Below are positions 1 to 6,368 of a stretch of 7,409 nucleotides of DNA, one piece after another. A program made the translations under genes and the position numbers. Numbering within the stretch: the stretch's first letter is position 1; each line of letters opens with the position of its first letter. The stretch lies in NCBI GenBank assembly GCA_022827165.1, contig JAJDTN010000018.1, positions 1 through 7,409 of the forward strand, given 5' to 3'. Source of the stretch: Candidatus Latescibacterota bacterium. GTDB taxonomy: Bacteria; Latescibacterota; UBA2968; UBA8231. Below the pieces are notes generated by a model. It did no database searches, was not told where the DNA came from, and worked only from the letters and a program-made list of their open reading frames with translations.

Positions 1-1680
1 CAGGCTATTCTGGAAGGACATCAGGGACGGGTCATCTCGGTGGCGTTCTCGCCGGATGGGGCTACCCTTGCCAGTGCGGGTGGGTGGGAGGACGAGACGT
101 TTCGTCTGTGGGATGTGGCCAGCGGCCGACTCCGGGCCACCCTGAAGAGCCACAAACCTCCCACTTCAATGGCCTTCTCGCCGGATGGCGCCATCCTCGC
201 CGGGGGCAGTGCGACCAGTGGGGACTTCAAGGACAAGCCGACGATCCAGTTGTGGGATGTGGCCAGCGGTCGACTCAAGGCCGATCTGCCGTACCGTGGA
301 TACGTTGCCTCGGTAGCCTTCTCCCCCGATGGGTCCACCTTGGCCAGCGCCGCGGAAAACAACGCGGTCTACCTGTGGGATGTGACCACCGGAAAGGCAG
401 AGATCCGCCGGGGCCGCCAGGATTGGGAGCACAGCCGATTCACCCAGTCGTGGGACGTCATACATCCGGTCCTTTCGGTGGCCTTCTCGCCGAATGGGTC
501 CCTTGCCACCAGCAGCGGCTATGAGAGGGCCATTCATCTGGGCACGTACGAACTCGAAGGCCCCGGGGACAAGGGCTACTCCCTGGCGTTCTCGCCGGAT
601 GGGTCCAGTCTGGCGAGCACCACGAGCCGGGGGGACAAGGTCCATCTGTGGGACGTGGCGGGCGGCCACCTGCAGACGGTCCTGAAGCATGATTCCGAGG
701 GCGGGTTGTTGGCCTTCTCGCCAGATGGGTCCGTCCTGACCAGTGTCGACAGCCGCAGGATTCGACTGTGGAGGACCAGCGGCGAGGCTCAAGCCACCCT
801 GCAAAGCGACCATTCCCCCGCAGCGATTGCGTTCTCGCCGGACGGAAGCACGCTTGCCAGCGGCGATGGTGGAAGAATCCGGCTCTGGGACGTCGAGAGA
901 GGCCAATCCGAGGCGGTTCTCGATGGCCACGACACCAGGGTCACCCGGCTGGCCTTCTCGCCCGATGGCTCAACCCTGGCCAGCACTGCAGACTGGCAGG
1001 ACAGCACGATCTGGCTGTGGGATGTGCCCAGCCGCCTCCATCGGGCAACCCTCAGGGGACACACGACCTTCATAAACTCCCTGGCGATCTCGCCGGACGG
1101 CGCCACTCTGGCAAGTGGTGGCGGCCCCAGGGACCCGACGGTTCGGCTATGGAACCTGGCCGACGGTCAGCTGAGGACCACTCTCGAGGCGCATGAGGAT
1201 GAAGTCGATTGGCTGGCCTTCTCCCCGGACGGGGCGACCCTGGCAAGTGCCAGCCGGCTCGAGTCGACGATCATTCTGTTGGACGTGGCCAGCGGCGAGA
1301 TCCGGGACAGACTGTGGGACGGGAATCGACGGGTATACCACCTGGCCTTTTCGCCCGATGGATCCACACTGGCCAGTGGATTCGGATGGCCTCGTGAGGA
1401 GGCGGGGATCCACCTGTGGGACGTCGCCAGCGGTCAACGGAAGGCAACTCTCGAGGGCCTTGTCGAGCACCCCACCTCCATGGCTTTCTCCCCCGACGGG
1501 AGCGTCCTCGTCTGCAGTGACGGGGGGCTGGGGTCTGTCCGGGTGTGGGATGTCGCCAGCGGCCAACTCAGGACCTCCCTGGAGGGCCACTCGTGGCTGG
1601 CGTGGCCGACCTTCTCCCCCGACGGGTCCATCCTGGCCACCGGCAGTTGGGACGGCACCATTCTGCTGTGGGACATGGCG
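1..1680 (+). repeat. Tandem WD40-coding repeat array (13 units)
   Basis: Thirteen imperfect units of about 106-164 bases follow one another inside the first gene, most of them 118-138 bases long. The best conserved stretch in each encodes AFSPDG, usually written gc(c/g)ttctc(g/c)cc(g/c)ga(t/c)gg, and a second block encodes WDV(A)SG. Units 3 and 4 are the most irregular: unit 3 has a long linker with an extra SWDV and unit 4 has lost its WD signature. The close likeness of the units suggests expansion by tandem duplication, with unequal crossing-over as the usual source of copy-number change in such genes. Confidence 0.85.
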
Positions 1681-1782
1681 GCGTACCTCTCGGGGGGGCG
1701 CATCTCTCGGAAGGTCCCGGCCACCCATGACCGGTCTGCCAGCCACGCCTCCGGGGTTTCCCCGGGGACGGATGCCCAATAG
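1..1782 (+). CDS. WD40 repeat beta-propeller protein, 5' end missing
   Basis: The reading frame is open from the first base of the window and stops with TAG at 1780-1782, so 593 residues of the C-terminal part are seen and the true start lies upstream. The GTG at 40 is an internal valine of an SPDG motif, not a start. Thirteen WD40 repeats can be counted. Each has the core (V/L)AFSPDG(S/A)TLAS followed about 12-20 residues later by (I/V)xLWDVASG; the SPDG cores lie near bases 49, 178, 324, 488, 594, 718, 836, 957, 1092, 1222, 1352, 1490 and 1616. Repeat 4 has SPNG and lacks the WD dipeptide, repeat 6 ends RLWRTSG, and repeat 10 has LLDV. Such domains are protein-binding scaffolds without catalysis. 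The last blade ends ILLWDMAAYLSGG and is followed by a polar tail of about 30 residues. Thirteen visible repeats plus at least one cut off would fit two seven-bladed propellers. Any N-terminal domain (signal peptide, kinase, caspase-like) is outside the window, so cellular location and role are unknown. Confidence 0.95.
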   Translation, partial: QAILEGHQGRVISVAFSPDGATLASAGGWEDETFRLWDVASGRLRATLKSHKPPTSMAFSPDGAILAGGSATSGDFKDKPTIQLWDVASGRLKADLPYRGYVASVAFSPDGSTLASAAENNAVYLWDVTTGKAEIRRGRQDWEHSRFTQSWDVIHPVLSVAFSPNGSLATSSGYERAIHLGTYELEGPGDKGYSLAFSPDGSSLASTTSRGDKVHLWDVAGGHLQTVLKHDSEGGLLAFSPDGSVLTSVDSRRIRLWRTSGEAQATLQSDHSPAAIAFSPDGSTLASGDGGRIRLWDVERGQSEAVLDGHDTRVTRLAFSPDGSTLASTADWQDSTIWLWDVPSRLHRATLRGHTTFINSLAISPDGATLASGGGPRDPTVRLWNLADGQLRTTLEAHEDEVDWLAFSPDGATLASASRLESTIILLDVASGEIRDRLWDGNRRVYHLAFSPDGSTLASGFGWPREEAGIHLWDVASGQRKATLEGLVEHPTSMAFSPDGSVLVCSDGGLGSVRVWDVASGQLRTSLEGHSWLAWPTFSPDGSILATGSWDGTILLWDMAAYLSGGRISRKVPATHDRSASHASGVSPGTDAQ

Positions 1783-1850
1783 ACTTCCGAGAGCCTCCGG
1801 TCGGACCGTCGCTACGCCGAGGCACCTGGCCGCGAGGAACCACCCCTGAA

Positions 1851-1855
1851 GGAGG
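1851..1855 (+). promoter_or_regulatory. Ribosome binding site of the GYD-domain gene
   Basis: GGAGG lies eight bases before the ATG at 1864, an ideal Shine-Dalgarno match and spacing. It fixes this ATG as the start and shows that the gene has its own translation signal 81 bases after the WD40 stop. I see no convincing -35/-10 pair in 1783-1850, so the gene could be read through from the WD40 gene. Confidence 0.8.
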
Positions 1856-1863
1856 GCAGAGCC

Positions 1864-2184
1864 ATGGCCAAGTACATGTTCCGCACCAGCTACACGAAGG
1901 CAGGCCTCGAGGGCCTGTTGAGAGAAGGAGGCACGGGCCGCCGCGAGGCCCTGAGGCAGACGATCGAGGGGATGGGCGGCACCCTCGAAGGCTTCTACTA
2001 CGCCTTCGGGCCCTGCGATCTCTACCTGATCACCGAGCTTCCCGACGACGCCGCGGCCACCGCCGTCTCCCTCAGGGTCGCCGCCGCCGGGGCCCTCGAC
2101 GTGGAGGTGACGGTCCTGGTGACGCCGGAGACCGTGGACGAGGCGGTGAGCAAGAGCGTGTCGTACCGCACCCCCGGCGGCTGA
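1864..2184 (+). CDS. GYD domain-containing protein
   Basis: This is a complete 106-residue protein that matches what I know of the GYD domain family (ferredoxin-like alpha/beta fold, about 90-110 residues) over its whole length. It begins MAKYMFRTSYT, continues with the GLLREGGTGRREAL helix, then GGTLEGFYYAFGPCDLYLI (family signature around residues 38-57, where the eponymous G-Y-D appears as G-P-C-D), ITELPDD, a helix of alternating alanine and valine, then VLVTPETVDEAVSKSVSYRTPG at the end. No signal peptide or membrane segment is present, so it should be cytoplasmic. The biochemical role of the family is not established; the fold resembles small dimeric alpha/beta-barrel proteins. The start is set by GGAGG at 1851. 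Its TGA ends one base before the stop of the convergent gene. Confidence 0.92.
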   Translation: MAKYMFRTSYTKAGLEGLLREGGTGRREALRQTIEGMGGTLEGFYYAFGPCDLYLITELPDDAAATAVSLRVAAAGALDVEVTVLVTPETVDEAVSKSVSYRTPGG

Positions 2185-2185
2185 T

Positions 2186-3574
2186 TCACGGGGACTCCGC
2201 CCCAAAGGAATCGGGCCGGGTGGAATCGGCAGGCCAGTAGCCTTCCGGGCTCTGGCGCCACCGGGTGCCGCACAGACCGGAGATGACGCTCCACTCCGAG
2301 GCCCCGAGGTCGGGGTCCGGCTGAAAGAGGAAGCGCCGGGCCCCGGCCCGCCGGGAAGCAGTCAGGATGCCGTGCAGGTCCCGGGCGGGCACCGCCTCGC
2401 CGCCGTGGGGGTGCCGCCCGGTGGAGACCCAGGGGATCGCCTTCTCTTCGCCCACGGCTTCCAGGGCACGCCGGGTCTCGTCGTATACCAGCCGCTCGAA
2501 GAACTCCTCCGGAAACCCCAGTTCCATGTCCGCCAGCGTTTCCACTCCCGGAAGCTCCAGCCCCAGCCACGCCTTGACCACCGCGAAGCAGTCGGGCTCG
2601 GTCAGGGCGGGGTTCCAGGCGCCGACCTGCTGCACCCAGCGGGCCATGGTCCCGTAGAGGCCGTCGTTGCCGCGGTGCCAGAAGTAGTGCTTGGGGAAGA
2701 CGAGGTCGAAGTGGCGCGCCATCTGGCCGAAGTCCTGGCCGGTGAGCCCCGAGAAGGCGGCGGTCCTCGGGATGCCGCCCAGCTCCAGCGGGCAGTCCAG
2801 CTCGTCGATCCGGGCGCGCATGGCGGCCATGAAGTCGAGGGCGGTCTGGCGCCGCACCCGCAGCCAGTAGAGGCCGTCCTCGTCCAGGTCGAACAGCTCC
2901 AGGGCGCCGAGCAAGCCCCCCGGGGCGTGGTAGCGCACGAGGTCCGGCGTCAACTGGTGGAAGCGCCGCCGCAGCCGCGAGATGGCGCGCTCGATGCGGG
3001 GCACGTCCGCCCCCTGCATCTCGAAGCGGTGGCGCTGCAGGCCGTGCAGCTTGAACAGCTCGGTGCCGCGGTGCAGCTCCAGCTCGTAGTCGTGCTCGCC
3101 GGGCTGGTCGAGGACGACGCCGTGGGCCTGTGGGAAGGCGCCCATGATGTCCTGCACGCCGGCGGCGACCTCCACCGCGCCCACCGGGTCCTGCTCAGGA
3201 GGCAGGCCCGAGACCGTCCCCTGGCCGCGCTGGTAGAGCAGGCGGAGGCCGTCCCTGGAGTCGAAGATCAGGATCTTCCAGCCGCGGTCGGCGGCATCGT
3301 CGAGGAGGGCGTGGAGCTTCTTCTCTTTCGGGAGGTTCCGCGGCGTCTCCGGCGGCGGGTTGATCCCCAGCGAGGCGTAGCCCTTCGGGTCGGCGGGGAA
3401 GGCGGGCGTCAGCGTATCCCCCCACAGGGGCATGCCGTCACCGTCCTCCTGGACGAACCACAGGCGGCCGACGACGATGCCGCGGACTCCGCCCTCCTCC
3501 CAGGCGTCGAAGATGCGCGGGTAGTCGTCGAGCCAGCGCTCGAGGGGGTTGTGCACGAAGATCCAGGGTGTCAT
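2186..3574 (-). CDS. Uncharacterised TIM-barrel, glycoside hydrolase-like protein
   Basis: This 462-residue protein starts at the ATG complementary to 3572-3574, chosen because GGAGGG sits seven bases upstream and the residues before it are low-complexity and unlike protein. No signal peptide is seen, so it is probably cytoplasmic. The sequence has the alternating hydrophobic-strand/helix rhythm of a (beta/alpha)8 barrel: IFVHNP (5-10), GIVVGRLWF (32-40), WKILIFDSRDG (99-109), HGVVLDQPGEHDYEL (151-165), CPLELGG (261-267), FDLVFPKHYFWHRG (289-302), CFAVVKAWLGLELPG (329-343), RRFLFQPDP (413-421), and a closing WSVISGLCGTRW (428-439). Glu160 and Glu164 in the D-x-P-G-E-x-x-Y-E-L motif at the expected end of a central strand are candidate acid/base residues; that assignment is inference. 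I recall similar uncharacterised proteins in uncultured bacteria but cannot name a CAZy family or substrate. It is transcribed away from the PLP-enzyme operon across a shared intergenic region. Confidence 0.85.
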   Translation of the reverse strand: MTPWIFVHNPLERWLDDYPRIFDAWEEGGVRGIVVGRLWFVQEDGDGMPLWGDTLTPAFPADPKGYASLGINPPPETPRNLPKEKKLHALLDDAADRGWKILIFDSRDGLRLLYQRGQGTVSGLPPEQDPVGAVEVAAGVQDIMGAFPQAHGVVLDQPGEHDYELELHRGTELFKLHGLQRHRFEMQGADVPRIERAISRLRRRFHQLTPDLVRYHAPGGLLGALELFDLDEDGLYWLRVRRQTALDFMAAMRARIDELDCPLELGGIPRTAAFSGLTGQDFGQMARHFDLVFPKHYFWHRGNDGLYGTMARWVQQVGAWNPALTEPDCFAVVKAWLGLELPGVETLADMELGFPEEFFERLVYDETRRALEAVGEEKAIPWVSTGRHPHGGEAVPARDLHGILTASRRAGARRFLFQPDPDLGASEWSVISGLCGTRWRQSPEGYWPADSTRPDSFGAESP

Positions 3575-3581
3575 GGGGGTG

Positions 3582-3587
3582 CCCTCC
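3582..3587 (-). promoter_or_regulatory. Ribosome binding site of the minus-strand TIM-barrel gene
   Basis: The plus-strand CCCTCC reads GGAGGG on the minus strand, seven bases before the ATG at 3574-3572. It decides this start over the further upstream start codon at 3898, which would add 108 low-complexity residues. It overlaps one of the GGTGCC words (3578-3583). Confidence 0.75.
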
Positions 3588-3650
3588 GGGACGGGGGGGA
3601 GGCGGGACGGGCAGGGCGGCGGGATCTCCCTGCGCTCTCGTTGGCCGGAG

Positions 3651-3679
3651 ATCGTGGCACCGGGGCGAGCAGCTGTCAA
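3651..3679 (-). promoter_or_regulatory. Candidate sigma-70-type promoter for the TIM-barrel gene
   Basis: On the minus strand a perfect TTGACA (complement of 3674-3679) is followed after exactly 17 bases by CACGAT (complement of 3651-3656), which matches the -10 consensus at three of six positions, including the key A2 and T6. Transcription would start near 3644, leaving a leader of about 70 bases before the ATG at 3574. The full -35 consensus is notable in such GC-rich sequence. The -10 is weak, so an activator or an extra factor may be needed; that is inference. Confidence 0.4.
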
Positions 3680-3836
3680 AGGGAAGGCCCCTCTCAAGCC
3701 CCGGTGGGCGGGGACGGCCAGAGGGAACCGTCGCCGCTGCCCGGGGAGGGTGCCGGGCGTCCGAGGGCACCAGGGGAGCCCTGACGGCAGCGCTCCGGCG
3801 GCGCCCGCCGGAGGCAGACGGTGCCGGGCTCCCCGC

Positions 3837-3865
3837 TGGACATCCACGAAACGCCTGGATACCTT
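3837..3865 (+). promoter_or_regulatory. Weak candidate promoter for the PLP-enzyme operon
   Basis: TGGACA (3837-3842) matches the -35 consensus at five of six positions. TACCTT (3860-3865), 17 bases downstream, matches the -10 at three of six. If real, the transcript would start near 3872 and the 12-base palindrome at 3882 would lie in the first part of the leader. The match is poor enough to occur by chance, and I list it because no better candidate is visible upstream of 3897. Confidence 0.2.
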
Positions 3866-3881
3866 CGACGCCCGCCGCGCC

Positions 3882-3893
3882 CTCTCGCGAGAG
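3882..3893. repeat. Perfect 12-base palindrome before the PLP-enzyme start
   Basis: CTCTCGCGAGAG is a perfect inverted repeat with no spacer, ending three bases before the ATG at 3897. It covers the place where the Shine-Dalgarno sequence should be; only its right arm (gcgagag) offers a weak purine-rich match. It could be an operator for a dimeric regulator, or a small element affecting ribosome access. With no spacer it cannot form a normal hairpin loop without losing the central pairs, so the operator reading is more natural. Confidence 0.45.
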
Positions 3894-3896
3894 CCC

Positions 3897-5033
3897 ATGA
3901 CTCAACCCCCCTTCGCCGACCTCGAGACCCCGGCCGTCCTTCTCGACCGGGCCGTCCTGCAGGCCAATATCGACGCCGTGCAGGAGAAGGCCCGGCGCCA
4001 CGGGCTGCGCCTGCGGCCCCACATCAAGACCCACAAATCCCTGGAGATCGGCCGAATGCAGATGGCGGCGGGAGCCTGCGGCGTCACCGCGGCGCGGGTC
4101 GACGAGGCCCTGGTCTTCGCGCGGGGAGGCTTCGCCTCGGTGACTCTGGCGCAACCGCTGATGACGCCCGCCAAGCTGGACCGCCTGCTGGTGGAGGGCC
4201 GCGGCCTCGGCGTGGACCTGCGCCTCATCGTCGACAGCCGGGAGGGGCTGGACCTGCTCGCCGCCCGGGCCCGCGAGCACGGCGCCGGACCCGGGGTCTT
4301 CATCAAGATCGATGTCGGTCTGCACCGCTGCGGCCTGGGGGAGGACGACCCCGCCGTCGCCGACCTGGCCGGCCGCATCCACGCCAACCCGGACCTGCGC
4401 TGGTGCGGCCTGCTGTCCCACGCCGGGCAGTCCTACGGCGCCGCCGACGCCGCCGAAGTGGGGGCCATCGCCGCCGAAGAGCGCCGCATCCTTCTGGCCG
4501 TGCGCGACCGCCTCGCGCAGCAGGGGCTGCCCGTCCCCGAGCTTTCCGTGGGCTCCACCCCCACGGTGCTGGCTTCGGAGGAGTTCTCCGGCCTCACCGA
4601 GATCCGCCCCGGCAACTACGTCTTCATGGACCACACGCCCCTGCGCCTGGGGCTGATCGAGCCGCGGCAGGTGGCCCTCACCGTCCTGGCCACGATCATC
4701 AGCCGCAACGACGAGTACTTCATCACCGACGCCGGCTCCAAGAGCCTGACCTCCGACCAGGGCGCCCACGGCCTGCAGGGGGCCCCCGGCTACGGCACCG
4801 CCTTCACCCCCGCCGACTTCCCCGGCCGCAGCCGCCCCCTCACCGTGGCCAAGCTCTCGGAGGAGCATGGCTTCGTGCCCCGGGGCTCCTCCTACCTGCC
4901 CCTCGGCAGCCGCCTGCGCATCGTCCCCAACCACTCCTGTCCGGTGGCCAACCTGGCGCGCTCCTACGCCGTGGTCGACGGCGGCGAGGTGACGCAGACC
5001 TGGGCCGCCGAGGCCGCGGGTCCGAGCCGCTGA
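3897..5033 (+). CDS. D-threonine aldolase / D-serine dehydratase family PLP enzyme
   Basis: This 378-residue protein has the full layout of the fold-type III (alanine-racemase-like) family acting on D-configured amino acids. Residues 7-18 (ADLETPAVLLDR) open the N-terminal barrel. RPHIKTHK at 40-47 carries the PLP-binding lysine, here Lys44, equivalent to Lys45 of chicken D-serine dehydratase. KIDVGLHRCG (137-146), SHAGQSYG (174-181), the phosphate-binding SVGSTPT (217-223), EIRPGNYVFMD (235-245), DAGSKSLTSDQG (278-289) and SEEHGF (321-326) follow. PNHSCP (344-349) supplies the metal pair His346 and Cys348 of the C-terminal D-ser_dehydrat domain. Family members cleave D-threonine or other D-beta-hydroxy amino acids to glycine and an aldehyde, or deaminate D-serine; DAGSK leans to the aldolase side while HxC resembles the zinc site of D-serine dehydratase. 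It is cytoplasmic. The start is chosen by family alignment, since no strong ribosome site is present. The next gene begins eight bases after its stop. Confidence 0.93.
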   Translation: MTQPPFADLETPAVLLDRAVLQANIDAVQEKARRHGLRLRPHIKTHKSLEIGRMQMAAGACGVTAARVDEALVFARGGFASVTLAQPLMTPAKLDRLLVEGRGLGVDLRLIVDSREGLDLLAARAREHGAGPGVFIKIDVGLHRCGLGEDDPAVADLAGRIHANPDLRWCGLLSHAGQSYGAADAAEVGAIAAEERRILLAVRDRLAQQGLPVPELSVGSTPTVLASEEFSGLTEIRPGNYVFMDHTPLRLGLIEPRQVALTVLATIISRNDEYFITDAGSKSLTSDQGAHGLQGAPGYGTAFTPADFPGRSRPLTVAKLSEEHGFVPRGSSYLPLGSRLRIVPNHSCPVANLARSYAVVDGGEVTQTWAAEAAGPSR

Positions 5034-5041
5034 GTGCCGGT

Positions 5042-6358
5042 GTGGCGGGCCTGTTCATCACGCCGGGAATCCTGGCCGCTGTCGTGACGGCGCTGCTCGC
5101 CGCCACCGCCTCCGCCGAGCCCGCCGTCCCGGGCTGGAAGTGGCAGGCGCCCGAGGACCGGCCCTTCCCCCTGGTCGCCTGGTACGGCCCCGGTCGCGGG
5201 CTGCTCACCGACGAGGTCTGGAGCGACGTCGCCGAGGCCGGGTTCAACCTGTGCCTGCCCTCCTTCCACGGGACGACCGAGGAGTACCGGCGCACCCTCG
5301 ACCTCGGCGAGAGGTACGGCATCGGCCTGCTGTTGGGGGGGCTGGTGAACTGGGAGTGGGGGGAGAAGGAGGGGAAGGCCGAGGAGCTGGTGGAGAGTCT
5401 GAAGGAGCGCACCCAGCGCTACTCGGCGGAGCCCGCCTTCGCCGCCTACGTCCTCAAGGACGAGCCCCACGCCGTCAGCTTCCCGGCCCTGGCCCACAGC
5501 CGCCGGCTGCTGGCCCGCATGGACCCCGGCCACTGGGCCTACGTCAACCTCTTCCCCAACTACGCCCCGGTGAACGAGCGAGAGAACTACATCGGCACCC
5601 GCGACTACCAGGAGTACGTCGACCGCTACATGGAGGTCTTCGAGCCCGAAGTCCTCATGTACGACCACTACTCCATCGAGGGCTACCGCTTCCGCGAGGC
5701 CGACTACGCCATCCGCGTGCGGCCCGAGTACTACGAGAACCTGGAGATCATCCGCGCCGCGGCCCTGAAGCACGGCGTGCCGTTCTGGGCGTTCACCCTG
5801 AGCACGCCCGTGTTCTCCTACCCGACGCCGACGGAGGGGCACCTGCGCTTCCAGCTCTACTCCTGCCTGGCCTACGGCGCCCGGGGGCTGCAGTACTTCA
5901 CCTACGGACCCGCCGAGGGCGAGAACGGCCTCATCGACGGCAAGGGGAACCGCGGCCCCTGGTACGAGACGGCGAAGCGGATCAACCGGGAGATCCAGAG
6001 CATGGGCCGCCTCCTGCTCTCGCTGAACTCCACCGCGGTCTTCCACACCTCCCCGCAGCCGCGGGGCACGACGTGGATCCACCAAGGCCACGGGGGCCTC
6101 GCAAGCTGCCTGGGGGCCCCGGCGGTGCTCGGCTTCTTCGACGGGCCCGATGGCCGCCGCTTCCTGATGGTGGTGAACCGCGACCCCATGAAGGCCGCGG
6201 AGCTGACCCTGACCTTCGCCGAGGGCGTCGCCGCGGCCGAGGTCGACCGGTCGCGGGCCGACGGGACCACGCGGCCGCTGGACCTGACGGACGGCGAGCT
6301 GAAGATGACCCTCTCCGACGGCGACGGGCGCCTGCTGGAACTGATCCCGCGCGACTAG
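5042..6358 (+). CDS. Secreted TIM-barrel glycoside hydrolase-like protein
   Basis: The most likely start is GTG at 5042, giving 438 residues. It places a hydrophobic signal peptide at residues 1-25 ending ATASA before EPAVPG, an ideal signal peptidase I site. No strong ribosome site precedes it, which fits translational coupling to the PLP-enzyme gene ending at 5033. After the signal come barrel strands FPLVAWYGPG (42-51), GFNLCLPSF (67-75), GIGLLLGGLVNW (93-104), AAYVLKDEPHA (134-144), HWAYVNLFPNY (164-174), EVLMYDHYSIEG (203-214), VPFWAFTLSTP (246-256) and GLQYFTYGP (282-290). Asp140-Glu141-Pro142 sits where clan-A-type glycosidases carry the acid/base glutamate, and Asp208 of YDHY lies on a later strand; both assignments are inference. 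From about 350 a beta-sandwich-like tail contains LGFFDGPDGRRFLMVVNRD. It should act outside the cytoplasm on a polysaccharide or glycoconjugate. I cannot assign a CAZy family or substrate. Confidence 0.85.
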   Translation: MAGLFITPGILAAVVTALLAATASAEPAVPGWKWQAPEDRPFPLVAWYGPGRGLLTDEVWSDVAEAGFNLCLPSFHGTTEEYRRTLDLGERYGIGLLLGGLVNWEWGEKEGKAEELVESLKERTQRYSAEPAFAAYVLKDEPHAVSFPALAHSRRLLARMDPGHWAYVNLFPNYAPVNERENYIGTRDYQEYVDRYMEVFEPEVLMYDHYSIEGYRFREADYAIRVRPEYYENLEIIRAAALKHGVPFWAFTLSTPVFSYPTPTEGHLRFQLYSCLAYGARGLQYFTYGPAEGENGLIDGKGNRGPWYETAKRINREIQSMGRLLLSLNSTAVFHTSPQPRGTTWIHQGHGGLASCLGAPAVLGFFDGPDGRRFLMVVNRDPMKAAELTLTFAEGVAAAEVDRSRADGTTRPLDLTDGELKMTLSDGDGRLLELIPRD

Positions 6359-6368
6359 GCCTGGAATG

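Larger units (their letters stand above)
3575..3896. other. Divergent intergenic region (322 bases)
   Basis: This gap separates the minus-strand TIM-barrel gene from the plus-strand PLP-enzyme gene, so it must hold both promoters. I see a good minus-strand promoter candidate (3651-3679), a weaker plus-strand candidate (TGGACA at 3837-3842 with TACCTT at 3860-3865, 17-base spacer), five GGTGCC words in mixed orientation, and a palindrome just before the plus-strand start. Reading frames run open across it on both strands, but the predicted peptides are arginine-, glycine- and proline-rich without family likeness, as expected in GC-rich non-coding DNA. Confidence 0.6.

Noticed and set aside
1749..1767. 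Hairpin CCGGGG-TTT-CCCCGG near the end of the WD40 gene
   Set aside because: It lies inside the coding sequence 15 bases before the stop codon and has no following T tract, so it is not a credible intrinsic terminator; the bases are explained by codons for SGVSPG.
2190..2203. Short inverted repeat GGGG-actccg-CCCC at the convergent junction
   Set aside because: Four pairs, no T tract on either side and a position inside the minus-strand coding end make a bidirectional terminator unlikely.
2372..3784. A 470-codon plus-strand open frame opposite the TIM-barrel gene
   Set aside because: The minus-strand frame has barrel-like strands, a good ribosome site and a promoter candidate; the plus-strand product is a valine/glutamine/histidine-rich mirror product without recognisable motifs.
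3575..3898. Upstream extension of the minus-strand barrel gene to a start at 3898
   Set aside because: The extra 108 residues are arginine/proline/glycine-rich, and the GGAGGG-ATG pair at 3587-3572 as well as the promoter candidate at 3651-3679 support the shorter form.
3438..4934. A 498-codon minus-strand open frame opposite the PLP-enzyme gene
   Set aside because: It is antisense to a gene whose catalytic and metal motifs are all present, and its composition is low-complexity.
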